Assembly: GCA_002711415.1 (NCBI GenBank)
Contig: PARI01000014.1
Coordinates: 1-51,844 of the forward strand
Length of the DNA stretch: 51,844 nt
Direction of reading: 5' to 3'
DNA from: Phycisphaerae bacterium
Lineage (GTDB): Bacteria; Planctomycetota; Phycisphaerae; Phycisphaerales; SM1A02
Shown here: piece after piece, positions 1 through 8,109 of the stretch
Layout of the letters: each line of letters starts with the position of its first letter
How positions within the stretch are numbered: position 1 is the stretch's first letter
Translations under genes and position numbers: made by a program
The notes under the pieces: generated by a model
What the model was told of the DNA's origin: nothing
What the model saw: only the letters and a program-made list of their open reading frames with translations
The model's database searches: none

Positions 1-490
1 CGCCCTCGGGCGCGTTGAACCCGGCATCGACGACATACTGCGGCATGTAGTCCCCGTACTTGTCCGCTTCATACTCCACTTCCATCCGTGTCCATGAAAC
101 AGCGTTCCCCCGTCCATCCGGTTCGATGTAGCACTCGTACCGCCGCTGACCGAAGGAATCCTCCTCCCATTCCGACCAGCCAATGCAATGGGCCTCGGGT
201 CGGACGCCCGCCATCAGGTGCGAGAAGCTGTTGCGAACCCTGAGACCGAGTCGCTTCAGGAGCGTGAGCTCCCCGTCCTCTCGAAGTCGACGGGCCAGAT
301 CGGGCACGACACTCGTGATGACACCCGAGCCATGCCGGGTCCAGTCATCATCCTCGTGCGCACGAGAACGGATCAGGACATGCCCGGGCAGCTCGTACTT
401 CACCTGCCAGGTCACGCCCCCGGAGTCGACCGCCTCGCGAACGGACGTCACCGGCTCCCAGCCTTCTGGAAAAACGAGGTCGTAGTTCAT
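1..490 (-). CDS. Unknown protein, 3' end cut by the window edge
   Basis: Reading leftward from an ATG at 490 the frame stays open for 163 codons and leaves the window without a stop. The start is supported by an AGGGGG ribosome binding site 6 bases upstream and by a TATGAT -10 box on the same strand at 521-526. The protein begins MNYDLVFPEGWEPV. It has no signal peptide and no membrane segment, and is rich in charged residues and aromatics (for example WSEWEED and RRYECYIEPD). I do not recognise the family. A cytosolic location is inferred from the lack of an export signal. It is transcribed away from the next gene. Confidence 0.75.
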   Translation of the reverse strand, partial: MNYDLVFPEGWEPVTSVREAVDSGGVTWQVKYELPGHVLIRSRAHEDDDWTRHGSGVITSVVPDLARRLREDGELTLLKRLGLRVRNSFSHLMAGVRPEAHCIGWSEWEEDSFGQRRYECYIEPDGRGNAVSWTRMEVEYEADKYGDYMPQYVVDAGFNAPEG

Positions 491-655
491 TCGATGCCCC
501 CTGGGACTTGATCCATGATGATCATAGCGGGTCCGGGACCGGTTGATTCCAGTGACTCTGGACGAGCCATTGACGCTCCATCTATACTCGGAGCGACCAT
601 CTGCCATGAGTGGATCATGCGACCCGCCATGGCGTGAATCCAACGGGGAGCCAAC

Positions 656-1408
656 ATGACACTGAGCACAGGCCAACTCACTCTCTGCATGGCCATCCTG
701 GCATGCATGACCTGCCTTGCTGGACCGCAAGTCGCCCATGCCAAGCTGGAAGTACTTGATGACAAGAGGATGCTGCTGACCGGATCGATCAGCCAGAATG
801 ACATCAACACGCTCGTGGAAATCGTCTCGGCAGATGATTATCCGGAGAAGCTTCTCGTCGCGGCGAGGGGGACGGGTTCAAACGCATGGGAAGTGGCCCA
901 CGAGATGTCCAAGGTGCTTGAGACGCGAGAGATCACCGTGGAAATGGTCTATGCCGAGGATGCCGCGATCGCCATCGGTGGAAGCAAGAACCTCTACAAG
1001 GGCACGCTCATTGCAAGCAATCCGATGGATATCGACCGCGGCACGACCCGGTCAGTTCGGATTTGGGAATGGGAGCAGACCGCAAACGGGTCGAAGGCCA
1101 CATCACGAACCGTGTCCGAATCGCTCACCCCCACCGTTGACCGGTTCGACATGGCGTGCAAGGGCCGGATTCCCAGCGAAGCAGACGACATCGGCAACGA
1201 GCCGCATGAAGTGGTCGGCAAGAACGACAAGTTCGTCGGCCGGCTCGGTCGACGTGATGAACTGACCCACGTGTGGTACTACAAGAGCACCAGGGGCCGC
1301 GGCAAGTGGGCTCATGATGATCCAACCGAGGTGCGTGACATGATCGAGAAGGCCCGCAAGCAGATGGATCGCCGCGTGCAGCTGCTCAGGCGGACGGCCA
1401 AGTCCTGA
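656..1408 (+). CDS. Secreted protein resembling a ClpP-like periplasmic protease without its serine
   Basis: 250 residues; the ATG follows a GGGGAG ribosome binding site. Residues 1-29 form a signal peptide ending AQVAHA-like (QVAHA). Residues 38-112 follow the layout of COG3904-type periplasmic ClpP/crotonase-fold proteins: a strand with LLTGSISQND, a segment that would be the S-P-G-G loop (here ARGTGSNA), a helix, and a segment YAEDAAIAIGGS at about 99-110 that lines up with the usual C-A-S-A-C-A-x-x-x-x-G-G. The catalytic serine position would be Glu or Asp here. The C-terminal half (about 130-250) is charged and unrecognised. I infer a non-catalytic, exported relative; the family match is by eye and uncertain. 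Confidence 0.6.
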   Translation: MTLSTGQLTLCMAILACMTCLAGPQVAHAKLEVLDDKRMLLTGSISQNDINTLVEIVSADDYPEKLLVAARGTGSNAWEVAHEMSKVLETREITVEMVYAEDAAIAIGGSKNLYKGTLIASNPMDIDRGTTRSVRIWEWEQTANGSKATSRTVSESLTPTVDRFDMACKGRIPSEADDIGNEPHEVVGKNDKFVGRLGRRDELTHVWYYKSTRGRGKWAHDDPTEVRDMIEKARKQMDRRVQLLRRTAKS

Positions 1409-1482
1409 TTGAACGACGGAGCCGCCAAGCATCGACGACGTGTGTCGATTACCCCTGGAACCGTACCAATGGAGATAAGCCG

Positions 1483-3159
1483 ATGATGTTGATGCTGTGC
1501 GCCTTCACCGTGTCCGTGCTTCCGGCAATGCAATCTGCCGTCGAACCGGAGCTTCCAACCGCGGGCGATCCCCCCGCGATGATCATTGAACGACTCGGAT
1601 CACACCGACGAGCCATCGTCACGGATTCGGAGGAGGCCAGGCAGTGGTTCAACCAGGGACTCGCCCTGATGTATGGATACAACTTCGATGGCGCCATCGA
1701 TTCCTTCCTGCAGGCGACCGAGCATGACCCGGAGTGCGCGATGGCCTGGTGGGGCATCGCCTATGCCTGCGGTCCCAACCAGAACAACCCTGCAATCGTT
1801 CCACCGAAGGACCAATGGTCCTACGCAGCCGCCCAGAAGGCGATGCAGTTGAAGGATCGCGAGACGCCGGCCAACCAGGGCCTCATCGACGCGATTCAGC
1901 ATCGATACAACTACCCGATGCCAGAAGACCTGGCCGAACAGAACGAAGCCTACATCGAGGCGATGGTTCAACTCCAGGAGAAGTTCCCCAGGGACAACGA
2001 CATCAAGGTCTGGACCGCCGAAGCGATGATGGCCGCTCAGCCCTGGGAGTACTGGACGCTCGAAGGCGAACCCCTCAATCGCACGCCCCGGTTCAGAGCG
2101 CTCCTGGAAGATGCGATGCGCGTCGACCGGAATCATCCTGCAGCCAACCACCTCTACATCCACGCGATGGAATCATCGCCCTGGCCGGAGATCGCCGAAC
2201 CGGCCGCGGACCGACTGGCCAACCTCATCCCGGCTTCGGGCCACCTGGTGCACATGCCGTCACACATTTGGATGCAGACCGGCCGCTATGACGACTCCGC
2301 AGAGTGCAATCGACGGGCAGCCGCCCTGGATGACGCCTGGTTCGAATCGGACACGGATGCCGGGGAATACCGATTCTACATGGCTCACAACCGCCACTTC
2401 CTGGCATTCGCCGCGACGATGCAGGGGCGAAAGCGGGAAGCCGTCACCTCGATTCGCTCCATCACCGATGAGGTTCCACCGGAACTCATGGAGCAGATGG
2501 GTTTCGTCAGTGATGGTGTCGCCGCCAGCAAGTGGCATGTCCTGACCCGCTTCGGGATGTGGGACGAGATTCTCCAGGAACCGGCACCTCCACACTGGGC
2601 CGCGGTTGGACATTGCCTCATGCATTACGCCCGTGGTGTCGCCTGTGCCAACACGGGGCGCATCTCCGAAGCGCGCACCGAGCTCCAGGCATTCGATGAG
2701 GCCGTCAAGAGGATTCCCGAGGGCGAATGGCTGATGGGCAACCAGCCCGCCGTGGAGATCATGCCCCTGGCTCGACTCGTGCTCGAGGGAGAGATCGAGT
2801 TCAAGGCCGGCAACCGGAAGAAGGGACTCCAACTGCTCAAGCAGGCCATGGAGATGGAGGAGACACTTGTCTACGCCGAACCGGCTCCCTGGATGATGCC
2901 GGCTCGACACGCTTACGGAGCACTGCTGATCGTGGATGAACAGTACGGTGCCGCCGAGCAGGTCTACGTCCGCGACCTGGAGGTGTTTCCCGCCAATGGA
3001 TGGGCCCTTCTGGGATTGCGGGACGCCCTTCGTGGACAGGAGCGATTCGAAGAAGCAGCTCAAGCCGACCAGGCCTTCCGACAGGCATGGCGAAGCGCCG
3101 ATGTCATGCCACCAGCATCGTGCTACTGCGGAAACCCTGTGGCGTCATCCACCCCGTGA
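1483..3159 (+). CDS. Secreted TPR-repeat protein
   Basis: 558 residues, starting at the first of two adjacent ATG codons, 8 bases after GGAG. A short hydrophobic N-terminus (MMLMLCAFTVSVLPAMQSA) looks like a signal peptide. The mature part is helical with TPR-like units, for example ARQWFNQGLALMYGYNFDGA near residues 50-70 followed by AMAWWGIAYACG, and further units near 365-405 and 470-530 (RHAYGALLIVDEQYGAAEQV). Long TPR proteins with WWGIA-type motifs are common in planctomycetes and soil bacteria, where they are thought to be scaffolds; no enzymatic motif is visible. It lies 74 bases after the previous gene and 39 before a serine hydrolase, all on the same strand, so cotranscription is possible. 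Confidence 0.8.
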   Translation: MMLMLCAFTVSVLPAMQSAVEPELPTAGDPPAMIIERLGSHRRAIVTDSEEARQWFNQGLALMYGYNFDGAIDSFLQATEHDPECAMAWWGIAYACGPNQNNPAIVPPKDQWSYAAAQKAMQLKDRETPANQGLIDAIQHRYNYPMPEDLAEQNEAYIEAMVQLQEKFPRDNDIKVWTAEAMMAAQPWEYWTLEGEPLNRTPRFRALLEDAMRVDRNHPAANHLYIHAMESSPWPEIAEPAADRLANLIPASGHLVHMPSHIWMQTGRYDDSAECNRRAAALDDAWFESDTDAGEYRFYMAHNRHFLAFAATMQGRKREAVTSIRSITDEVPPELMEQMGFVSDGVAASKWHVLTRFGMWDEILQEPAPPHWAAVGHCLMHYARGVACANTGRISEARTELQAFDEAVKRIPEGEWLMGNQPAVEIMPLARLVLEGEIEFKAGNRKKGLQLLKQAMEMEETLVYAEPAPWMMPARHAYGALLIVDEQYGAAEQVYVRDLEVFPANGWALLGLRDALRGQERFEEAAQADQAFRQAWRSADVMPPASCYCGNPVASSTP

Positions 3160-3198
3160 ACTGGATTTGACAACATCTCTGCCGAGAAAGGTGCCGCC

Positions 3199-4569
3199 AT
3201 GAAAACAGTCATACTCCTTACATCGATGCTCCTGGCAACGGCCTCGCCATGCACGGCAGTGACACAGGATCAAGCGGTTTCGGTCCAGAACCTGGCAGAA
3301 CAGTACGTCGAAGCCGGGCTGTCTCCCGGCATCGCCATCGGTGTCCTGGATTCGGGCCGGGTGCGAACCTACTGCGCCGGAACACTCGAGGCAGGCAGCA
3401 GCACTCCGGTCACCGAGAACACGATCTTCGAGATCGGTTCGATCACCAAGGTCTTCACCACGGTCATTGCCCATCGCCTGGAACAACAGGGAGAACTCTC
3501 GCTGTCTGATCCGGTGAGCATGCATCTGCCGGACCATGTCGACATGAAGATGTTCGATGGCAACAGGATCATGCTCTGGCATCTGGCGACTCATACGTCC
3601 GGATTCCCCAAGATGCCGAACAACTTCCAGTCGGCTGATCCAAGGAATCCATACGAGTGCTATACCGACGAGACGCTGTACGAATACCTTGCGGACACCG
3701 GACCTGATCGTGCCCCTGGCTCGGAGTGGAGATATTCAAATCTGGGCATCGCCATTCTCGGGCATGCCCTGGAGCTGAATCAGGATGCCGACTACGAGGA
3801 ACTGGTACAGAAACACATCCTGAAACCCTTGAAGATGTCGAGCACCAGTTGCATGCCACGAGACAAGGATGCCGGGCGCGTCGCGACCGGGCACAAGGGA
3901 CTGAACCCGACCAGCCAATGGGACATCAACGGCCCGATGGCCGCAGCCGGGGATCTGAATTCGAGCTTGAAGGACATGATGAGGTTCGCACGAGCGGCCA
4001 TGGCCAGATCAAACACCCCACTGCAACACTCCATTCGAGCATGCCAGGTTCCACGAGTGAAGGGCAAGTACCATCCACTCGGCCTTGGCTGGATGGTCAG
4101 CAATTCCGGCCAGACAATTTTCCATGGAGGCCAGACCGGCGGCTTCAAGAGCAATCTGATCCTCATGCCAGAGCGAGAGCGAGCCGTCGTGATCCTCCTG
4201 AATTCATCACCAGGCCCGGGAATGGATGTGCTCAGCAAGCACATCCTGGCACCTGACCTTGTTGGTCCTGACAATCTTCCTGCAAGCATGGCGGCCGACT
4301 ACACGCCTCGAGTCCCAGTCAACATCGACGAGTACGCCGGTACCTACGTCAACAGCTCCGGTCCGAGATTCGTGGTCGAGAACAGGGACGGGGTGTTGTT
4401 CGCCAAACTTGATGATCAGCAGTTCTTTGCATTCAGGCCGATTGACAAGGACCTGTTCGCATGTCGCACGGTCGATGCGAAGCTTCGCTTCGTTCGAGAT
4501 CCGCAAGGACGATCCAGGACCCTCGTCCTGCTCCAGAACGGAAGAGGCACAGCGTACAACCGGCAATGA
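3199..4569 (+). CDS. Secreted serine hydrolase, class C beta-lactamase / PBP family
   Basis: 456 residues with a signal peptide (about 1-20) and an AAGGTG ribosome binding site 5 bases before the ATG. The three active-site motifs of the family are visible: S-I-T-K at Ser81-Lys84, Y-S-N at Tyr179-Asn181, and H-G-G beginning at His309 in place of the K-T-G box. The domain covers roughly residues 25-350, and the C-terminal 100 residues resemble the extra lipocalin-like domain often attached to such enzymes (DUF3471 type). The family includes D-aminopeptidases, esterases and carboxypeptidases as well as lactamases, so the substrate cannot be told. It acts outside the cytoplasm. A second paralogous enzyme lies at 36048-37211. 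Confidence 0.9.
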   Translation: MKTVILLTSMLLATASPCTAVTQDQAVSVQNLAEQYVEAGLSPGIAIGVLDSGRVRTYCAGTLEAGSSTPVTENTIFEIGSITKVFTTVIAHRLEQQGELSLSDPVSMHLPDHVDMKMFDGNRIMLWHLATHTSGFPKMPNNFQSADPRNPYECYTDETLYEYLADTGPDRAPGSEWRYSNLGIAILGHALELNQDADYEELVQKHILKPLKMSSTSCMPRDKDAGRVATGHKGLNPTSQWDINGPMAAAGDLNSSLKDMMRFARAAMARSNTPLQHSIRACQVPRVKGKYHPLGLGWMVSNSGQTIFHGGQTGGFKSNLILMPERERAVVILLNSSPGPGMDVLSKHILAPDLVGPDNLPASMAADYTPRVPVNIDEYAGTYVNSSGPRFVVENRDGVLFAKLDDQQFFAFRPIDKDLFACRTVDAKLRFVRDPQGRSRTLVLLQNGRGTAYNRQ

Positions 4570-4623
4570 TGACGCGATGTGACCGCCAGCCATGGCGTCC
4601 CGGGCACGGAGTTCGGGCATTCC

Positions 4624-4637
4624 TTGCATATATGCAA
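4624..4637. promoter_or_regulatory. 14-bp perfect palindrome upstream of the Fur-family gene
   Basis: TTGCATATATGCAA is a perfect dyad, followed at once by a second dyad CAATA-N6-TATTG at 4635-4650. Both sit just upstream of, or overlap, a good promoter that reads toward the Fur-family gene. Position and symmetry suggest an operator; which protein binds is unknown. It does not match the classical Fur box. Confidence 0.45.
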
Positions 4638-4647
4638 TATCGACGTA

Positions 4648-4675
4648 TTGTTGACACAAGCAGGGCGAATATAAT
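4648..4675 (+). promoter_or_regulatory. Sigma70-type promoter for the Fur-family gene
   Basis: A perfect TATAAT lies at 4670-4675. The best-spaced -35 is TTGTTG at 4648-4653 with 16 bases between; a perfect TTGACA at 4651-4656 is only 13 bases away and so is badly spaced. The predicted leader to the ATG at 4795 is about 110 bases, long enough for regulation. Confidence 0.6.
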
Positions 4676-4794
4676 CTCATAGTAAAGCATGATTTCGGGT
4701 GACACTTCGGGATGGATCAGGATCACACTGCCCAAGTTGACCCGAACTCAATGGTAGAATGCAGTCGAGCAAGGAATTCACAGGGGTTCATTCC

Positions 4795-5175
4795 ATGGCC
4801 CAGCAGAGAACAACCAGACAGTTCAAGGCCATCAAGGATGCCATTGACACCGCAGGGCGCCCCCTCTCGATCGACGAGATCCATGAGCTCGCCTCGAAAG
4901 ATGTTCCTTCGCTGGGCCAGAGGACGGTGTACCGGGTGGTTCGTCAACTCCAGGAAGAAGGCGAACTCACCAGCGTCCCGGTCTCAGGCGGTGCAGACCG
5001 GTATGAGCTCACATGCGTGGCGTTAGAGCACCACCACCACTTCCATTGCACGTCCTGCGATCGGATATTCGACATCGAGGGATGTCCCGGCGAACTCAAG
5101 GGCATGGTCCCGAAGGGATTCAAGCTCGAGGCTCATGAACTCACGCTCTCAGGATTGTGCGATCGCTGCGCCTGA
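4795..5175 (+). CDS. Fur-family transcriptional regulator
   Basis: 126 residues from the ATG at 4795; an upstream in-frame ATG at 4759 would add 12 residues unlike the family. The N-terminal two thirds is a winged helix (SIDEIHELASKDVPSLGQRT-like, then VYRVVRQLQEEGEL). The dimerisation half shows the metal-site signature HHHHFHCTSC with a second Cys pair C-D-R-C near the C-terminus, as expected for the structural zinc site of Fur, Zur and PerR. Which metal or signal it senses cannot be read from sequence alone. A Fur-box-like site lies in this window upstream of a heme oxygenase, which makes an iron-responsive Fur a reasonable guess. Confidence 0.9.
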   Translation: MAQQRTTRQFKAIKDAIDTAGRPLSIDEIHELASKDVPSLGQRTVYRVVRQLQEEGELTSVPVSGGADRYELTCVALEHHHHFHCTSCDRIFDIEGCPGELKGMVPKGFKLEAHELTLSGLCDRCA

Positions 5176-5199
5176 GAGCCCCGCAACGGCCGCTTCACC

Positions 5200-7665
5200 T
5201 CAACGACAGAAACCCCAGCCACCGAGCAGGATCGCCAGGTCGACTCCGTCGACAAGACCGTCGCCGCTCAGATCCACGTCCTCATTGATCGTGTTCCACG
5301 CCCCGAGAAGGAACGCAAGGTCCACGCCATCAACCAGGCCGTTGCCGTCATAGTCGCCGACGCATGTCGCACCGATGATGATCACGTTGTCCGGATCATC
5401 AACGCGACCGTTGATCACAGCCTCGCGTGCATAGATGCGGCACCCGTTGGTCTGGAGGTATCCACCGGCCGAGACGACCAGCTCGTTCACGTAGAGCGCC
5501 TCGCAGGGATCATCGGTCGCATTGACATGGTTGTTGACCAGTCGCGTCTTGGAGTCACTGGTCACCAGGAGCCTGCCGATCGGGAAGTTCGAGGCGTCGA
5601 ATCCGTCTTCGGTCGCGCCAAGATCGGCGCCGAGCGTCTCCATCTCCTGGAACCGACCCGGAGCCAGCCCGTGAAGCTGGATCGTGGCATCTGCCATCGT
5701 GAACTTGGCCGGGTCATCGATGGCGATGTCGAGGTTGCCACCGACACGAAGCCACCAGACGGGATCGGGCATCGAGAGCGAAGCCCCGGCACCCACTGTG
5801 TAGTTGCCACCGATGTTGAATCCATCACCGGACTCCGGAGCATCACCACCGGCGAAGCCGTTGTTGTACTCGCCCGTCAGCGTCCCGTTGTTGACCAGAT
5901 CACCGTAGATGTAGAGGATGCCTTCCTGGATGATCGTCGCACCAGTGTTCTCGTAATCCGAATAGATTCGTGTGTCGCCAGATACGCGATTCACTCCTTC
6001 CGCTCCAGTAGATACAGAGACTGCCAGGACCTCACCCGAGAGATAGCTCACACCGGCGGTTGTGGCCATCGGACCGTTCATCAACAGGGTGCACCCGTTC
6101 TGCTGGAACTGCGAGCTTTCGAGCATCTCCAAGCTGTTGAAGATCAGCTGGCCATTCTCCGGCGCGATGAGACGGCCATGGGTCGAGTAGCCAATTGAGT
6201 CACTATCATCGTCATCAATAAAAATGGTTCCATCAGCAGGAAGGAACATCGAGCCCATTCCCATGACGATTGGCTCGACGGCGATGAATTGCATGGGCTT
6301 GTTGGACGTATTGATTATCCCATCAACATTGAATGCATTTGAACGCACAGCCAGTCGCTCGCCCTGGATGGCCTGCCCGATCGCCGACTCGATGCTATCG
6401 TAGGCAGTGTTGCCGAAGTCCATGTTGATGACCGTGTTGACCTCGAACGAGTACACGCTTCCAGAGTTATCGTCGTTGTCATCATATGGCACGCCACAGA
6501 GAATCGCGTTCCCAGAGATATCGAGACCATAGCCAAATCCGTCATCAAGTGATTCTGATGCAGTCAGCTTCCTGACCAGACTCCACCCTCCATCGGCCTG
6601 CTGTTCACCGATATAGACGCTGGCCGAACCATCACCGTCAAGTATTGAAGTGATCACAGCCGTATCGCCTGAGATGCGGACCCTATGTCCAAAAAGGTCG
6701 CCCACCTCGCCGTCAGCGGGAGTCATCTTATGGATATGGCTCCAAGTACCTTCATCATTACGTTCATATATGTGTGCACTGCCGACATCAGGCTTGTTGA
6801 CGATGTTGTCTTGTCGTGCACCTATGATGACACGGTCACCGTCGACATCCACGGAGAATCCAAACTCATCCCCCGATGCGCCATCAGGAGCCATGAGCTT
6901 TGTTTCAGTGCACCAACACCCTCCAGCATCACGCTCGTATATGTATGCGCTTCCAGATGCAATTCCGTTGTCATCATCTCCATACGCACCGACCACCATG
7001 ATGTCGCCGGATATGGCGACGTTTATGCCAAAGCTGTCACCCTCCGCTGCGTCAGAGGCCGTGACGATGTCGGTCTCGACCCATTCTCCACTGGCGTCAC
7101 GCTCATAGACATAAACGCTGCCGACAAAGCTGCCGAGCGCCTGATTGCCTTTCCTCACGGCAACAAGAACAGTATCACCAGACACTGCCACTTTATCGCC
7201 AAAGTCATAGTTGATCTGGGCATCTGATGCGTAGACCTTCGAGGCCTCCATCCAGCTTCCATCGGGCTGGCGCTCATAGATATAGGCGCCGCCCTCGTTT
7301 TCGGTGTTGCGCGCGCCTATGACCAGGACGTCGCCCGAGATGGCAACGCTGATACCAAAGTTGTCATTTCCAGTTGTATCGGAGCCAATAAGCTTCTGTG
7401 CTTGGGACCAGGCACCGTTGCCCTGACGTACATATACATGAGCACTACCGGAACTCATGCCATTATCATCATCAAGCCAGTTACCAATGATGGCCGTGTC
7501 GCCTGAGATGGAGAGATTCAGGCCGAAGTTATCGTTTGCGGCGGGATCCGGTGACGTGAACCTCGCTATTTCGGGAAAGAATTCGCCGATACCAACCTGC
7601 CCATGGCTGGTCTGAACAAGACTGGACGAGGCAACTACAGCACCAAGCACGAAACGAAAATGCAT
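5200..7665 (-). CDS. Secreted FG-GAP repeat protein with C-terminal dockerin-like pair
   Basis: 821 residues starting at the ATG at 7665 (GGAG 8 bases upstream), followed by a signal peptide (MHFRFVLGAVVASSSLVQTS). Residues about 35-400 contain seven FG-GAP-like repeats, each with a D-N-F-G or similar turn, then an I-S-G-D-x-x-x-(I/V)-G strand and a YIYERxxDGxW segment, giving a beta-propeller. A beta-solenoid-like middle follows. The last 57 residues (5200-5373) are two dockerin-type calcium loops (DYDGNGLVDGVD and DLSGDGLVDGVD) ending WGFCR. The family is known from planctomycetes as surface or secreted proteins of unknown ligand. It is convergent with the Fur gene, 24 bases away. Confidence 0.85.
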   Translation of the reverse strand: MHFRFVLGAVVASSSLVQTSHGQVGIGEFFPEIARFTSPDPAANDNFGLNLSISGDTAIIGNWLDDDNGMSSGSAHVYVRQGNGAWSQAQKLIGSDTTGNDNFGISVAISGDVLVIGARNTENEGGAYIYERQPDGSWMEASKVYASDAQINYDFGDKVAVSGDTVLVAVRKGNQALGSFVGSVYVYERDASGEWVETDIVTASDAAEGDSFGINVAISGDIMVVGAYGDDDNGIASGSAYIYERDAGGCWCTETKLMAPDGASGDEFGFSVDVDGDRVIIGARQDNIVNKPDVGSAHIYERNDEGTWSHIHKMTPADGEVGDLFGHRVRISGDTAVITSILDGDGSASVYIGEQQADGGWSLVRKLTASESLDDGFGYGLDISGNAILCGVPYDDNDDNSGSVYSFEVNTVINMDFGNTAYDSIESAIGQAIQGERLAVRSNAFNVDGIINTSNKPMQFIAVEPIVMGMGSMFLPADGTIFIDDDDSDSIGYSTHGRLIAPENGQLIFNSLEMLESSQFQQNGCTLLMNGPMATTAGVSYLSGEVLAVSVSTGAEGVNRVSGDTRIYSDYENTGATIIQEGILYIYGDLVNNGTLTGEYNNGFAGGDAPESGDGFNIGGNYTVGAGASLSMPDPVWWLRVGGNLDIAIDDPAKFTMADATIQLHGLAPGRFQEMETLGADLGATEDGFDASNFPIGRLLVTSDSKTRLVNNHVNATDDPCEALYVNELVVSAGGYLQTNGCRIYAREAVINGRVDDPDNVIIIGATCVGDYDGNGLVDGVDLAFLLGAWNTINEDVDLSGDGLVDGVDLAILLGGWGFCR

Positions 7666-7986
7666 GACTTTCTCCACGAGGCCCACAAGTACGGTGATCT
7701 ACGATCGACCCATGATATCCAAGCGGGGCACGGAGATTCAAGGGTATTTTCATTTCAACCAGGCCGATATTCAACCGATTCGCGGGCTTGAACGTTTCAA
7801 TTTCTCCCAGGAAGAACCTGGCTTGCAGTGCAGCCATGGCGACGCTCCGTGCTGTAGCACGTGGTCGAAGACAGACATGTTTGAATTCGACTTCGTACCA
7901 TGACCACGCGACGTTCCAATACAATACTGAGCCGTCCGGCGATGGCCCCACCCCACGCTCAGACAATTCTTGCCGCCTGAGAATCC
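7666..7986. other. Intergenic region between divergent genes
   Basis: 321 bases without a convincing gene. It is noticeably richer in A and T than its surroundings and must hold the promoters of the FG-GAP gene (leftward) and the photolyase unit (rightward). A small dyad TTGAA-CGT-TTCAA is present at 7788-7800 and a TACAAT at about 7920 could be a rightward -10 box. Open frames here lack ribosome binding sites and recognisable motifs. Confidence 0.5.
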
Positions 7987-8109
7987 ATGAATCACGCAGA
8001 CAGTCACGTTGACGACACGCCCCATACGGTCACTGTCATCGGTGCCACAGGGTATGTCGGTGGCAGGCTTGTACCACCTCTTCTGGCTACCGGGAGTGCG
8101 AAGACATGA
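7987..8109 (+). pseudogene. N-terminal stub of an NAD(P)-binding SDR/NmrA-type gene
   Basis: A 40-codon frame encodes the start of a Rossmann fold: residues 15-32 read VTVIGATGYVGGRLVPPL, the classic G-x-x-G-x-x-G nucleotide loop of extended or atypical short-chain dehydrogenases. The frame then ends after eight more codons (LATGSAKT), where a full gene would continue for 250-450 residues. Its stop codon overlaps the photolyase start (ATGA at 8106-8109). The remains of an SDR gene next to a photolyase gene suggest an internal deletion that removed nearly the whole reading frame but kept its beginning and the coupling to the downstream gene. It may still serve as a leader peptide for the photolyase. 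Confidence 0.7.

Noticed and set aside
2260-3063. 267-codon open frame antisense to the TPR protein
   Set aside because: Shadow frame; no ribosome binding site, and the plus strand has TPR-like repeats and a good start.
4651-4675. TTGACA paired with TATAAT upstream of the Fur-family gene
   Set aside because: Both hexamers are perfect but only 13 bases apart, too close for sigma70; TTGTTG at 16 bases is preferred.
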